DNA from: Closterium sp. NIES-65
Lineage: Eukaryota > Streptophyta > Zygnematophyceae > Desmidiales > Closteriaceae
Assembly: GCA_948144175.1 (NCBI GenBank)
Contig: CANXME010000227.1
Span: 58,805-122,804 of the forward strand
Direction of reading: 5' to 3'
DNA: 64,000 bases
The stretch's first letter is position 1. Each line of letters starts with the position of its first letter. The translations under genes and the position numbers were made by a program. This document shows, in pieces, positions 33,901 through 46,567 of the stretch. Below the pieces are notes generated by a model. The model was not told the DNA's origin and searched no databases. It saw only the letters and a program-made list of their open reading frames with translations.

Positions 33901-36900
33901 ATGGCCACCCCTAGTGTCCTAGCCTTTGACGCCGAGGGTCGCGCCATTGATTTCGAGGTCTGGCTAGATGACCTGCAGCTTTTCTTACAGTGCGACAGAG
34001 CTGACAGCCTTTCTCTCTTTGACCTCACCTCTGGCGCCTCTCCTGCTCCTACTGCCGATGCTGATCCCACTGTCCGCTCTCAGTGGGCCACCCGCGATGC
34101 TGCTGCACGTCTTGCTGTGCGTCGCCACCTCCCTACCTCTGAGCGTGCGCATTTTAGTCAGTACAAGAGTGCTCAGACCTTGTACGACGCTGTAGTTGCA
34201 CGCTACTCCTCTCCTGCCACTGCTGCACTGAGCCGTCTCATGCTTCCCTACCTCTTTCCTGACCTCTCTGCCTTTCCCACTGTCGCTGACCTCATTACGC
34301 ACCTCCGCACTAGTGACACTCGCTACCGCGCCGCCCTTCCTGCTGAGTTCTGCGCTAAGAACCCCCCCCCCATGTACATCACTCTCTACTACGTAGTCGC
34401 ACGCCTCCCTGACTCCCTCCGCGTAGTCAGGGACCACTTTCTCGCAGTCTGTCCCACCACTCTCACCGTCGACCTCCTCGAGAAGGCCCTCCTCGCAGCG
34501 GAGAAGAGCATAGTCGCTGTCGGTGCCTCTCGTTGTGACCCTCGCACCCCCATCTTTGAGGGGTGCTCTCCTTCCCCCTTGCTGCCCTCTGTTGCCTCTG
34601 CTGCTGCGGCCGACCTGCTTGGTCTTGAGTCGGTCGGCGCGGCGTCTGCCCCTAGTGGGAGACGTCGCTCTGGCAAGGGCAAGGGGGGCAAGGGCGCGGG
34701 CGGAGCTGGAGGGGGCGGTGGCGGTGGCGGCGGAGGCGGCGGAGGGAGTGGGGGTGGCGGCGGGAGTAGTGGTAGTGGTGGTGGTGGTGGTGGCAGCAGC
34801 GGCGGAGACGGTGGTGGTGGTGGCACCGGTGGTGGTGGAGGCAGCAGCGGGAGTGGAGGCAGTGGAGGTGGAGGCGGTGGAGGTGGAGGCGGTGGAGGCG
34901 GCGGCGGAGGAGGCGGTGGTGGTGGAGGAGGTGGAGCTGGTCGTGGTGGTACCCAGCAGCGGAGCGGCGGTGGTGGTGGCCAGCGCTCGCAGCGGCAGCA
35001 GCAGCAGCGTTCGCGGGACATCCCTCCGCCTCAGCAGCTTCGTGAGTGGTACACTGCGCGTCAGAGGGGTGGGGGTACTGGTCCCTGCGCCTACGTTCTT
35101 CGTTCCGGCGACCGCGCGGGTGAGCAGTGTGGGGGTGCCCACTCCACCCAGCGCTGCTTTGGCCGCCTGACGGACGCTTGGCGTCAGCAGTTCCCCGGGG
35201 CTAGTGAGATCCCTCGCTGGGATGAGCTCCTTAGGGCTGGTGTAGCGATCTTTGATCTTGATTTTGATGCTATCCTTTCTGCTATGTATGCTGTGACTTA
35301 TAGTGAGGAGAATGAGGGTTACCGGTGTTTCCAGCCCGACCCGGGCATTGGTACTGCTGCCCTAGGTACTTGTGAGGCTGCTGCTCTAGGTGCCAGTGCG
35401 TCTGCGCTCTCAGGTACTAGTGAGACTGCGCTCTCAGGTGCTGGTGAGACTGCGCTCTCAGGTACTGCGTCGCCCTCGTCCTCCCTCACTTTCACACTTG
35501 ACTCTGGGGCTTCTCGCTCCTTCTTTCGAGACCGCACTACCCTCACGCCACTTGGCCGACCGGTTGCGGTCTCCCTTGCTGACCCCTCTGGGGGTCCTGT
35601 CCTGTCTCACTTCTCCACTGTCCTCCCGTGTCCGGCTGCCCCTTCGGGCACCCTGTCTGGTCTGTACCTTCCCTCGTTCTCTACGAACTTGGTGAGTTGT
35701 GCGGACCTACAGGATGCGGGGGTTCACCAGTTCACTCCTGCGAGGCGGCGGGTGACCCACTGCACGGACGCAGACACAGGCCGACACCTGGCCACCTTTT
35801 CGCGTCGGCTGGGGTCGAGTCTCTACACCCTGACCACTTCGTCTCCTCCTGTCCCTGTGTCTGGTCAGGTAGCTGCGTCAGGTCAGGTGTTTGCTGCTGC
35901 GTCCCGGTCAGGTCCTGAGTCTGCCCCCTGTTCTTGTCGCCTCCTGTCTCACGAGACTCTCCTGTGGCACCACCGTCTAGGCCACCCCTCCTTGGCTCGT
36001 CTTCGGAGCATGGCTTCCCGTGTCCTTGTCTCTGGTCTTCCCCGGTCTCTCCCTCCTCCCCCCCCCGGGCCAGGGCCTTCCTGTGTCCCCTGTGTCGAGG
36101 GTCGCCTCCGGGCTACTCCTCACTCTTCCCACTTCCCCCCGACAGAGGCTCCGCTGCAGACGCTTCACATGGATGTGTGGGGCCCGGCCCCCGTCCGTGG
36201 GCAGGGTTACGAGCGCTACTTCCTGTTGGTGGTTGACGACTACTCGCGTTACACCACAGTCCTCCCCTTGCGCAGCAAGGGTGCTGTCACTGAGGTGCTG
36301 ATCGACTGGATCCGCGAGGCTCGTCTCCAGCTCAGGAAGAGCTTCGGCTCTGACTTTCCTGTTCTGCGTCTGCACTCGGACAGAGGCGGAGAGTTCTCCT
36401 CTCGCCTTCTGCGAGACTACTGTCGTGCACGGGGGATCCGCCAGACCTTCACGCTTCCGGACTCACCACAGCAAAATGGGATTGCTGAGCGCCGCATTGG
36501 CATGGTCATGGATGTCGCTCGTACGTCCATGATGCATGCGGCTGCCCCCCATTTTCTGTGGCCGTTTGCGGTGAGGTACGCGGCGCATCAGCTCAACCTT
36601 CACCCGCGGGTCTCTAGGCCTGCGATGTCCCCAGCCTTGCTGTGGACGGGGAAGGTTGGCGATGCGTCTGTGTTTCGTGTCTGGGGACAAGCTGTCCCCT
36701 CGTGCTGCTCCCTGTGTCTTCCTTGGCTTCCCCACTGACGCCCCAGGGTGGCAGTTCTACCACCCCTCCTCTCGTCGTGTTCTTTCCTCCCAGGACGTCA
36801 CGTTCGACGAGTCGGTCCCCTTCTACCGTCTCTTCCCCTACCGCACTCCTTCCCTCCCCCCTCCCCCGGACTTCCTTGTGCCGGTTCCCCCCCCGGTAGA

Positions 36901-39811
36901 CCCCCTTCCCCCTCAGGTTCCTGCTCCCTCAGGTGTGTCCCAGGTAGACGCCGTTGACCCGGTCGAGGTTACTGGTGACTCTGGTGCTGCTGCGGGTGCT
37001 GAGCCTGGGGGTGCTGACTCTGGGGGTGCTGTCCGCGGGGGTGCTGAGCCTAGAGGAGCTGCTGCTGGGGGTCCTGAGCCTGGGGGTGCTAGTGCGGAGG
37101 GTGCGGAGCCTAGGAGTGCTGCGCCGGGGGGTGCTGTCACTGGAGGTGCTGGGTCTGGGGGTGCTGGGTCGGGAGCTGCTGAGCCTGGGGGTGCTGAGTT
37201 GGGAGCTGCTGCGCCTGGGGGTGCTGCGTCTGGAGCTACTGCGCCTGGGGTTTCTCCTGCTGCTCAGCCTCCCCGGGAGCCTCTCTCTCCACAGGAGCTG
37301 CGCGAGTGGTTCGCTCGTCGTTGGAGGCGTGCTGCTGAGTCTGGGGGTGCTGCTGGAGCTGGAGCTGGACCTTCTTCGACTGACGAGGGTGCTGGTGCTG
37401 CCGGTCCCGGAGCTGCTGGGCCTGCGGGTCCTCTTGGAGCTGGCGCTGCTGAGGGTGTTGGTGCTGAGACTGCTACTGTTGGTCCTGCTGCTGGAGGAGT
37501 TGGTGGCCCTGGTGCTGTCGCTGAGGGTGCTGGAGCTGTCCCTGCTGCGCCTGGAGCTGCTGAGCGGCCTCGACCGTACTTCGTTCCGCTACTGCAGCAG
37601 GTTCTTGGTCTTTCTCCTCCGGTAGAGAGTCCACCGCCTGTCCAGTCGCAGTCCTTGCTGGAGCCTTCCTCTCCACTGCCTGCTCCCTCTCCTTACACTG
37701 GTCCTACTGGAGGTCTTGCTGAGCGTCGTGAGCCTGCGTCTCGTCCTGCGTCGCCTGTTCGTCCTGCTCGCGCTACTGGTCGCGGTTCGCGTCAGCGTCC
37801 TCCTCCTGTCCCTGGCACGCACCAGATGTCTTTGCGTCCGTCCACTGCTCCTCTGCGTGCCCCTTTGCCTTCTCCTCCTGCGTCCTCTCTTCCTGCGCTT
37901 GCCGACCCTGCGTCGGACTCTCTGCGTGCTGCCAGTCCTACTGTCACGCGTTTCCTTGCTACTGTGGTCACTGACCCTTCTTTCGAGTCTTCTGCTGCGT
38001 CTGCCCTACTCACTGAGCTTGTCGACTTTGCTGCTCGCTGTCGCTTAGACTACGCTGCTAGTCTTGTTGCTGAGTCTGCGTCTGTCTGTCCTCCGTCCGT
38101 CGGGGGTGAGTGTGCTCTTGGCACGGACGTCCTAGAGGACAGGCAGGAGGAGTTACAGTGTTTAGCGGCTGCTTCACCTCATCTCGCGTCTGTACTGCTT
38201 GCCCCTGAGGGAGACCCGGATGCACTAGACATCCCGACTCCGCGTTCTTACGCGGAGGCTGTAGAGGGTCCCTACTCCTCTCAGTGGCAGGCAGCTATGG
38301 ATGCAGAGATGGCTTCCTGGAAGTCCACAGGCACCTACGTTGACGCAGTTCCCCCTCCTGGGGCGAACATCGTCAGTGGCATGTGGATCTTCAGGGTGAA
38401 GCGGCCGCCGGGCTCTCCGCCTGTCTTCAAGGCGCGTTACGTCGCTCGTGGCTTCAGTCAGCGGCAGGGAGTTGACTACTTTCAGACCTTCTCTCCCACC
38501 CCGAAGATGACTACTCTTCGGGTGCTGCTGCACGTTGCCGCTCAGCGCGACTACGAGCTTCACTCTCTCGACTTCAGCACTGCGTTCCTGCAGGGTAGCC
38601 TGCACGAGGAGATCTGGCTGCGCCGTCCGCCTGGCTTCACTGGGACTTTCCCTCCTGGCACCCAGTGGAGCCTCCGACGGCCAGTCTACGGTCTCCGCCA
38701 GGCACCGCGTGAGTGGCACGACACACTGAGGACTACGCTTGCGGCTCTTGGGTTTGCTCCTTCCACTGCTGACCCGTCGCTGTTTCTTCGCACCGACACT
38801 TCCTTGCCGCCGTTCTACATCCTCGTGTACGTCGACGACTTGGTCTTTGCCACAGCGGACACTGCTGGACTCGCCTACGTGAAGTCCGAGCTGCTGAAGA
38901 GACACACGTGCACAGACCTGGGTGAACTGCGCAGCTACCTTGGCTTGCAGATCACTCGGGACAGAGCACGCCGCACCATTACCCTGACTCAGTCACACAT
39001 GGTGCAGCAGGTCCTTCAGCGCTTCGGCTTCACGTACTCCTCGCCTCAGGCCACTCCTCTGCCTACTCGCCACTCGCTCTCAGCTCTACCTTCGGATGAG
39101 TCCGTAGAGTCGAGTGGCCCGTATGCAGAGCTTGTTGGCTGCCTCATGTACCTGATGACCTGCACACGACCTGACCTTGCATACCCTCTGAGCATCCTTG
39201 CACGCTATGTTGCTCCTGGGAGACACCGACCTGAGCACATGGCTGCAGCGAAGAGGGTATTGCGCTACCTGTGCAGTACGTCGGGCATGGGGCTAGTGCT
39301 TGGAGGGCGGAGTCCAGTGGTCCTTACGGGCCACGCGGACGCTTCTTGGGCTGACGACCAGGCTACGCAGCGGTCGTCACAGGGTTACACCTTCAGCCTT
39401 GGTTCCGGCTCTGTCTCGTGGCGGTCTACTCGCTCGTCTTCGGTTCTCGGCTCCAGTTGTGAGGCTGAGATCTACGCCGGGGCCATGGCTGCGCAGGAGC
39501 TTCGCTGGCTCACCTACCTGCTGACTGACCTTGGAGAGCCGCCTCGTTCTCCTCCAGTGCTGTACGTAGACAACAAGGCCATGCTGGCCTTGTGTCGAGA
39601 GCAGCGTCTGGAGCACAGAACGAAGCACATTGCTCTCCGCTACTTCCTTGCTCGTGAGCTGCAGCAGCGTGGACAGCTGCGACTTGCGTACGTGGCCTCT
39701 GAGGCCAACACTGCTGATGTGTTCACCAAGGCACTCGCGCCTTGTGACCATCAGCGCTTCTGTACCCAGCTGGGTCTTGTGCCTGTCTTGCCTCACTTGC
39801 TCTCTTCCTGA
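33901..39811 (+). pseudogene. Copia Gag-Pol polyprotein, element 3, broken by a 32-bp deletion
   Basis: Start at ATG 33901 (MATPSVLAFD); stop at 39811. In order: Gag; glycine-rich tract (about 34690-34940); Cys/His cluster; protease DSGAS (Asp 35500-35502, residue 534); HHRLGH and CVPC; integrase with HMDVWGP, LHSDRGGEF and NGIAERR; the GGAEPGGA-type linker; RT with YVDDL (Asp pair at 38834-38839); RNase H. At 36687/36688 a 32-bp segment present in elements 2 and 4 is missing; GGA at both ends of the lost segment suggests microhomology-mediated deletion. It changes the frame, ending the first part at 36738 after the integrase core. 5,911 + 32 bp is a whole number of codons (1,980 residues), so no other net frame lesion is expected. 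Confidence 0.93.
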
Positions 39812-40017
39812 CTTCACTTGTACTGTGATATATATATATACCTGCTCTTGCTTGTCTAGTAATATATATATGTCTGTACTCCTGCATGTGAACTGTCCTC
39901 TGGCCCTGCTCTTGTGCTCGGACTGTGTGGTGACTTTGTGATCCACCCTGAGCTTGCTTTGCTTTGCTTGACTGGTCTTGTGACCCCTTGTTCTCCCCCA
40001 CTTTGCCTATGGGGGTG
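39812..40017 (+). other. 3' UTR and polypurine tract of element 3
   Basis: Non-coding; contains ATATATATATA near 39830-39840 and ends in ATGGGGGTG (40009-40017) next to the LTR. It parallels the 3' UTRs of elements 1, 2 and 4. Confidence 0.78.
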
Positions 40018-40150
40018 TGTCAGAACATTATAGCTGATACATGTTTGTAGGCTGTAGTGGGGTAGCACATATGGGGTACAGATTCCTAGTGTTTGTTATT
40101 TGTACCAATTTCTGACTTAGTCATTTCATTCCTCTTCTCATTGTTTCACA
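40018..40150 (+). repeat. 3' LTR of copia element 3 (133 bp)
   Basis: TG and CA ends, followed at 40151-40155 by the CTCCT target copy and then hexanucleotide array. Confidence 0.93.
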
Positions 40151-43100
40151 CTCCTCCACGTCCACGTCCACGTCCACGTCCACGTCCACGTCCACCTCCA
40201 CGTCCACCTCCACGTCCACCTCCATGTCCACGTCCACCTCCACGTTCACGTCCACGTCCACCTCCACGTCCACCTCCACGTCCACCTCCACGTCCACCTC
40301 CACGTCCACGTCCACCTCCACGTTCACGTCCACGTCCACGTCCACCTCCACATCCACGTCCACGTCCACGCCCACGTCCACGTCCACGTCCATGTCCACG
40401 TCCATGTCCACGTCCATGTCCACGTCCATGTCCACGTCCATGTCCATGTCCACGTCCATGTCCACGTCCATGTCCACGTCCATGTCCACGTCCACGTCCA
40501 TGTCCACGTCCACGTCCACGTCCATGTCCACGTCCATGTCCACGTCCATGTCCACGTCCACGTCCATGTCCACGTCCATGTTCACGTCCACGTCTTGTTC
40601 ACGTCCACGTCCATGTCCACGTCCACGTCCACGTCCACGTCCACGTCCACGTCCACGACCATGTCCACGTCCACGTCCATGTCCACGTCCACGTCCACGT
40701 ACACGTCTATGTCCACGTCCACGTCCACGTCCACGTCTATGTCCACGTCTACGTCCACGTCCACGTCCATGTCCATGTCCACGTCCACGTCCACGTCCAC
40801 GTCCATGTCCACGTCCACGTCCACGTCCATGTCCACGTCCACGTCCATGTCCACCTCCACGTCCACGTCCATGTCCACCTCCAAGTCCTCCACGTCCACG
40901 TCCACGTCCACGTCCATGTCCACGTCCAAGTTCTCCACGTCCACGTCCACGTCCTCCACATCCACGTCCACGTCCACGTCCATGTCCACGGCCACGTCCA
41001 CGTCCATCTCCACGTCCACGTCCATGTCCACCTCCAAGTCCTCCACGTCCACGTCCACGTCCACGTCCATGTCCACGTCCAAGTTCTCCACGTCCACGTC
41101 CACGTCCTCCACATCCACGTCCATGTCCACGTCCACCTCCACGTTCACGTCCACGTCCACCTCCACGTCCACCTCCACGTCCACGTCCACGTCCACGTCC
41201 ACGTCCACGTCCACGTCCACCTCCACGTCCACCTCCACGTCCACCTCCACGTCCACGTCCACGTCCACGTCCACCTCCACGTCCACCTCCACGTCCACCT
41301 CCACGTCCACCTCCACGTCCACCTCCACGTCCACCTCCACGTCCACCTCCACGTCCACCTCCACGTCCACCGTCCACCTCCACGTCCACCTCCACGTCCA
41401 CCTCCACGTCCACCTCCACGTCCACCTCCACGTCCACCTCCACGTCCACCTCCACGTCCACGTCCACGTTATGTCCACCTCCACGTCCACGTCCACGTCC
41501 ACGTCCACCTCCACGTCCACGTCCACCTCCACGTCCACGTCCACGTCCACGTCCACGTCCACCTCCACGTCCACCTCCACGTCCACGTCCACGTCCACGT
41601 CCACGTCCACGTCCACGTCCACCTCCACGTCCACGTCCACCTCCACGTCCACGTCCACGTCCACGTTATGTCCACGTCCACGTCCACGTCCAGGTCCACG
41701 TCCACGTCCACGTCCACGTCCACGTCCACGTTACGTCCACGTCCACGTTATGTCCACGTCCACGTCCACGTCCACGTCCACCTCCACGTCCACGTCCACC
41801 TCCACGTCCACCTCCACGTCCACCTCCACGTCCACCTACACGTCCACCTCCACGTCCACGTCCACCTCCACCTCCACCTCCACCTCCACGTCCACCTCCT
41901 CGTCCACCTCCACGTCCACCTCCACGTCCACGTCCACGTCCACGTCCACGTCCACGTCCATGTCCACCTCCACGTCCACCTCCACGTCCACCTCCACGTC
42001 CACCTCCACGTCCACGTCCACCTCCACGTCCACCTCCACCTCCACGTCCACCTCCACGTCCACCTCCACGTCCACGTCCACGTCCACGTCCACGTCCACG
42101 TCCACCTCCACGTCCACCTCCACGTCCACCTCCACGTCCACCTCCACGTCCACCTCCACGTCCACCTCCACGTCCACGTCCACGTCCACGTCCACGTCCA
42201 CCTCCACGTCCACCTCCACGTCCACCTCCACGTCCACGTCCACCTCCACGTCCACGTCCACGTCCACGTTATGTCCACGTCCACGTCCACGTCCAGGTCC
42301 ACGTCCACGTCCACGTCCACATCCACGTCCACGTTACGTCCACGTCCACGTTATGTCCACGTCCACGTCCACGTCCACGTCCACGTCCACCTCCACGTCC
42401 ACGTCCACCTCCACGTCCACCTCCACGTCCACCTCCACGTCCACCTACACGTCCACCTCCACATCCACGTCCACCTCCACCTCCACCTCCACCTCCACCT
42501 CCACGTCCACCTCCACGTCCACCTCCACGTCCACCTCCACGTCCACCTCCACGTCCACCTCCACGTCCACGTCCACGTCCATGTCCACCTCCACGTCCAC
42601 CTCCACGTCCACCTCCACGTCCACCTCCACGTCCACGTCCACCTCCACGTCCACCTCCACCTCCACGTCCACCTCCACGTCCACCTCCACGTCCACGTCC
42701 ACGTCCACGTCCACCTCCACGTCCACGTCCACCTCCACGTCCACCTCCACGTCCACCTCCACGTCCACGTCCACGTCCACCTCCACGTCCACCTCCACGT
42801 CCACGTCCACGTCCACGTCCACGTCCACCTCCACGTCCACCTCCACGTCCACCTCCACGTCCACCTCCACGTCCACGTCCACCTCCACGTCCACGTCCAC
42901 GTCCACGTCCACGTTATGTTCACGTCCACGTCCACGTCCACGTCCACGTCCACGTTATGTCCACCTCCACGTCCACGTCCACGTCCACGTCCACCTCCAC
43001 GTCCACGTCCACCTCCACGTCCACGTCCATGTCCACGTCCACGTCCACCTCCACGTCCACCTCCACGTCCACGTCCACGTCCATGTCCACGTCCAAGTCC

Positions 43101-45611
43101 ACGTCCACGTCCACGTCCACGTCCAGGTCCACGTCCACGTCCACGTCCACGTCCAAGTCCACGTCCACGTCCACGTCCACGTCCACGTCTACGTCCATGT
43201 CCACGTCCGTGTCCACGTCCGTGTCCACGTCCACGTCCACGTCCGTGTCCACGTCCACGTCCACTCCACGTCCACGTCCATGTCCACGTCCAAGTCCTCC
43301 ACGTCCACGTCCACGTCCACGTTCACGTCCATGTCCACGTCCAAGTTCTCCACGTCCACGTCCACGTCCACGTCCACGTCCTCCACGTCCACGTCCACGT
43401 CCTCCACGTCCACGACCACGTCCACGTCCACGTCCACGTCCATGTCCACGTCCACGTCCATGTCCACGTCCATGTCCACGTCCACGTCCACGTCCACGTC
43501 CAAGTCCAGGTCCACGTCCACGTCCACGTCCACGTCCACGTCCACCTCCACGTCCACGTCCACGTCCATGTCCACGTCCATGTCCACGTCCACGTCCATG
43601 TCCATGTCCAAGTTCTCCACGTCCACGTCCACGTCCACGTCCACCTCCATGTCCACGTCCACGTCCACGTCCACGTCCACGTCCAGGTCCAGGTCTACGT
43701 TCACGTCCACGTCCACGTCCACGTCCACTCCACGTCCATGTCCACGTCCACGTCCACGTCCACGCCACGTCCACGTCCACGTCCACGTCCACGTCCTCGT
43801 CCACGCCACGTCCACGTCCACGTCCACGTCCACGTTATGTCCACCTCCACGTCCACGTCCACGTCCACGTCCACGTCCACCTCCACGTCCACGTCCACCT
43901 CCACGTCCACGTCCATGTCCACGTGCACGTCCACCTCCACGTCCACCTCCACGTCCACGTCCACGTCCATGTCCACGTCCAAGTCCACGTCCACGTCCAC
44001 GTCCACGTCCACGTCCAGGTCCACGTCCACGTCCACGTCCAAGTCCACGTCCACGTCCACGTCCACGTCCGTGTCCACGTCCGTGTCCACGTCCACGTCC
44101 ACGTCCGTGTCCACGTCCACGTCCACTCCACGTCCACGTCCATGTCCACGTCCAAGTCCTCCACGTCCACGTCCACGTTCACGTCCATGTCCACGTCCAA
44201 GTTCTCCACGTCCACGTCCACGTCCACGTCCACGTCCTCCACGTCCACGTCCACATCCTCCACGTCCACGTCCACGACCACGTCCACGTCCACGTCCACG
44301 TCCATGTCCACGTCCACGTCCACGTCCACGTCCATGTCCACGTCCACGTCCACGTCCACGTCCACGTCCAAGTCCAGGTCCACGTCCACGTCCACGTCCA
44401 CGTCCACGTCCACGTCTACGTCCACTTCCACGTCCACCTCCACGTCCACGTCCACGTCCATGTCCACGTCCATGTCCACGTCCACGTCCATGTCCACGTC
44501 CAAGTTCTCCACGTCCACGTCCACGTCCACGTCCACCTCCATGTCCACGTCCACGTCCACGTCCACGTCCACGTCCAGGTCCAGGTCTACGTTCACGTCC
44601 ACGTCCACGTCCATGTCCACTCCACGTCCATGTCCACGTCCACGTCCACGTCCACGCCACGTCCACGTCCACGTCCACGTCCACGTCCTCGTCCACGTCC
44701 ATGTCCACGTCCTCGTCCACGTCCACGTCCATGTCCACGTCCATGTCCACGTCCAGGTCCACGTCCACGTCCAGGTCCACGTCCACGTCCACGTCCACGT
44801 CCACGTCCACGTCTATGTCCACGTCCACGTCCACGTCCACATCCACTCCACGTCCATCGTCCACTCCACGTCCATCGTCCACGTCCATGTCTACGTCCAC
44901 GTCCACGTCCACGTCCATCTCCACGTCCACGTCCACATCCACGTCCACGTCCATGTCCACGTCCACGTCCACGTCCACGTCCACGTCCACGTCCACATCA
45001 CGTCCACGTCCACGTCCCGTCCACGTCCACGTCCACGTCCACGTCCATGTCCACGTCCACGTCCATGTCCACGTCCACGTCCATGTCCGCGTCCACGACC
45101 ATGTCCGCGTCCACGACCACGTCAACGTCCACGTCCACGTCCACGTCCACATCCACGTCCACGTCCACGTCCATGTTCCTCCACGTCCACGTCCACGACC
45201 AGGTCCACGTCCACGTCCACGTCTACGTCCATGTCTACGTCCACGTTCACGTCCACGACCATGTCTTCGTCACGTCCACGTCCACGTCCACGTCCAATTC
45301 CACGTCTAGGTCCACATCCACGTCCACGTCCATGTCCACGTCCACGTCCACGTCCACGTCCACGACCACGTCCACGTCCACGTCCACGTCCACGTCTACG
45401 TCCATGTCCACGTCCACGTCCACGTCCATGTCCACGTCCACGTCCATGTCCACGTCCATGTCCACGTCAACGTCCATATCCACGTCCATGTCCATGTCTA
45501 CGTCCACGTCCACGTCCACGACCACGTCAACGTCCATGTCCACGTCCACGTCCATATCCACGTCCATGTCCATATCCTTGTCCACGTCCACGTCCACGAC
45601 CACGTCCATGT
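40151..45611 (+). repeat. Hexanucleotide array, part 2
   Basis: About 5.5 kb continuing part 1 beyond element 3. The first 2.8 kb (to about 42910) is rich in TCCACCTCCACG, apart from a TCCATG-rich block at about 40380-41120. Marker words ACGTTATGTCC at about 41466, 41665, 41747, 42267, 42351, 42912 and 42954 delimit longer repeats; the blocks at 41748-42332 and 42351-42953 resemble each other (period about 600 bp). From about 43000 it returns to TCCACG/TCCATG and runs to ATGTC at 45611. Stop-free frames reflect the hexamer, not genes. Confidence 0.94.
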
Positions 45612-46354
45612 CATTTGCACTCTAAGTTCCCATACTGACCGACCTAGCCAATGCACCATTTTCCATATACATATGCATTAGATTCCTTTCGAACCTTATT
45701 AGCTCACTAGATTTATATATTTCCCACCTTCTGATCGAGTGAGACCGCTAGATTCCTTATACATTTCGAGAAATGAGCGTTTCCGTTCTCCTTGGCCCTA
45801 GTTGCACTATAAGTGCGAAATGCCGGCCAGACTGGCCGACGCACAATTTTCTCTACACATGTTCGTTAGTTACCTTTCAAACCCTTATGTTCACTAGATG
45901 AATATATTTCCTACTTTCTATTTGGGTGACGCCACTTGATTCCGTGTATTATGCGAGATCTGAGCGCTTCCGTTCTCCCTGGCATTTGCATTTTAAGTTC
46001 CGATACTGACTGACCTGGCCAATGCACCATTTTCTCTATACATGTGCGGTGAATATATTTCAAACCTTTTTAGCTGACTAGATTTATATATTTCCCACCT
46101 TCTGATCGGGTGAGACTTTTAGATTCCCTCTACTTTTTGAGAAACGAGCGTTTCTGTTCTCCCTGGCCCCACGTGCACTATGAGTGCGAAATGCCGGCCA
46201 GACTGGCCGATGCACCATTTTCTCTACACATGTGGGTTAGTTACCTTTCAAACCCTTACGTTCACTAGATGAATATATTTCCTACCTTATATTTGAGTAA
46301 GACCACTAGATTCCGTGTATTATGCGAGATCTATGCGGTTCTGTTCTCCCAGGC
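45612..46354 (-). repeat. 371-bp satellite array, right arm block 1 (inverted)
   Basis: About two dimers, reverse-complement to the left-arm satellite. It begins with CATTTGCACTC, exactly the mirror of the left-arm end at 20627, in the same phase of the B half. Confidence 0.94.
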
Positions 46355-46359
46355 ATTTG

Positions 46360-46498
46360 TGTCAGAGGTCCACTGGTGATCCCCGATCGATCCTAGGGAA
46401 GGGTTACAGGCACGTTTGCCTGGGGGGTTATGGGCGCACTGACCCGCTACTGAAACAAGCCCTTTTATCCCAATGGTCTAGTGGTTGGGATTCTGAGA
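46360..46498 (+). repeat. 5' LTR of TRIM copy 3
   Basis: 139 bp, TGTCAGAGG start and TTCTGAGA end. It has CTACTGAAAC where copies 1 and 2 have CTAGTGAAAC. Confidence 0.9.
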
Positions 46499-46567
46499 TG
46501 GTATCAGAGCGAAGGTCTCGGGTTCGAATCCCGGTGTATGCACTTCGGGCATCCCAGTGCGGGGGGG

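Larger units (their letters stand above)
32696..40150 (+). mobile_element. Copia element 3, complete, nested in the hexanucleotide array
   Basis: A 7,455-bp Ty1/copia element with 133-bp LTRs (32696-32828 and 40018-40150) that look identical by eye, hence a recent insertion. Target CTCCT is duplicated on both sides. The parts are a primer site variant TGGTATAGAGC at 32829-32839, a GC-rich leader, the polyprotein at 33901-39811 (broken by a 32-bp deletion), a 3' UTR, and polypurine tract ATGGGGGTG ending at 40017. Removing element and one target copy rejoins two parts of one array with similar TCCACC/TCCACG composition. Confidence 0.96.

Noticed and set aside
20628..45611. Telomeric repeat
   Set aside because: The hexamer TCCACG/CGTGGA does not match known plant or algal telomere units (TTTAGGG and relatives) and lies internally between satellite arms.
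20614..45638. Very long open frames (up to about 4,000 codons) encoding Ser-Thr, Arg-Pro, His-Val or Asp-Val polymers
   Set aside because: The hexamer TCCACG has no stop in any of six frames, so these follow from simple repeat. Frames overlap on both strands, there is no codon structure, and no start context stands out.
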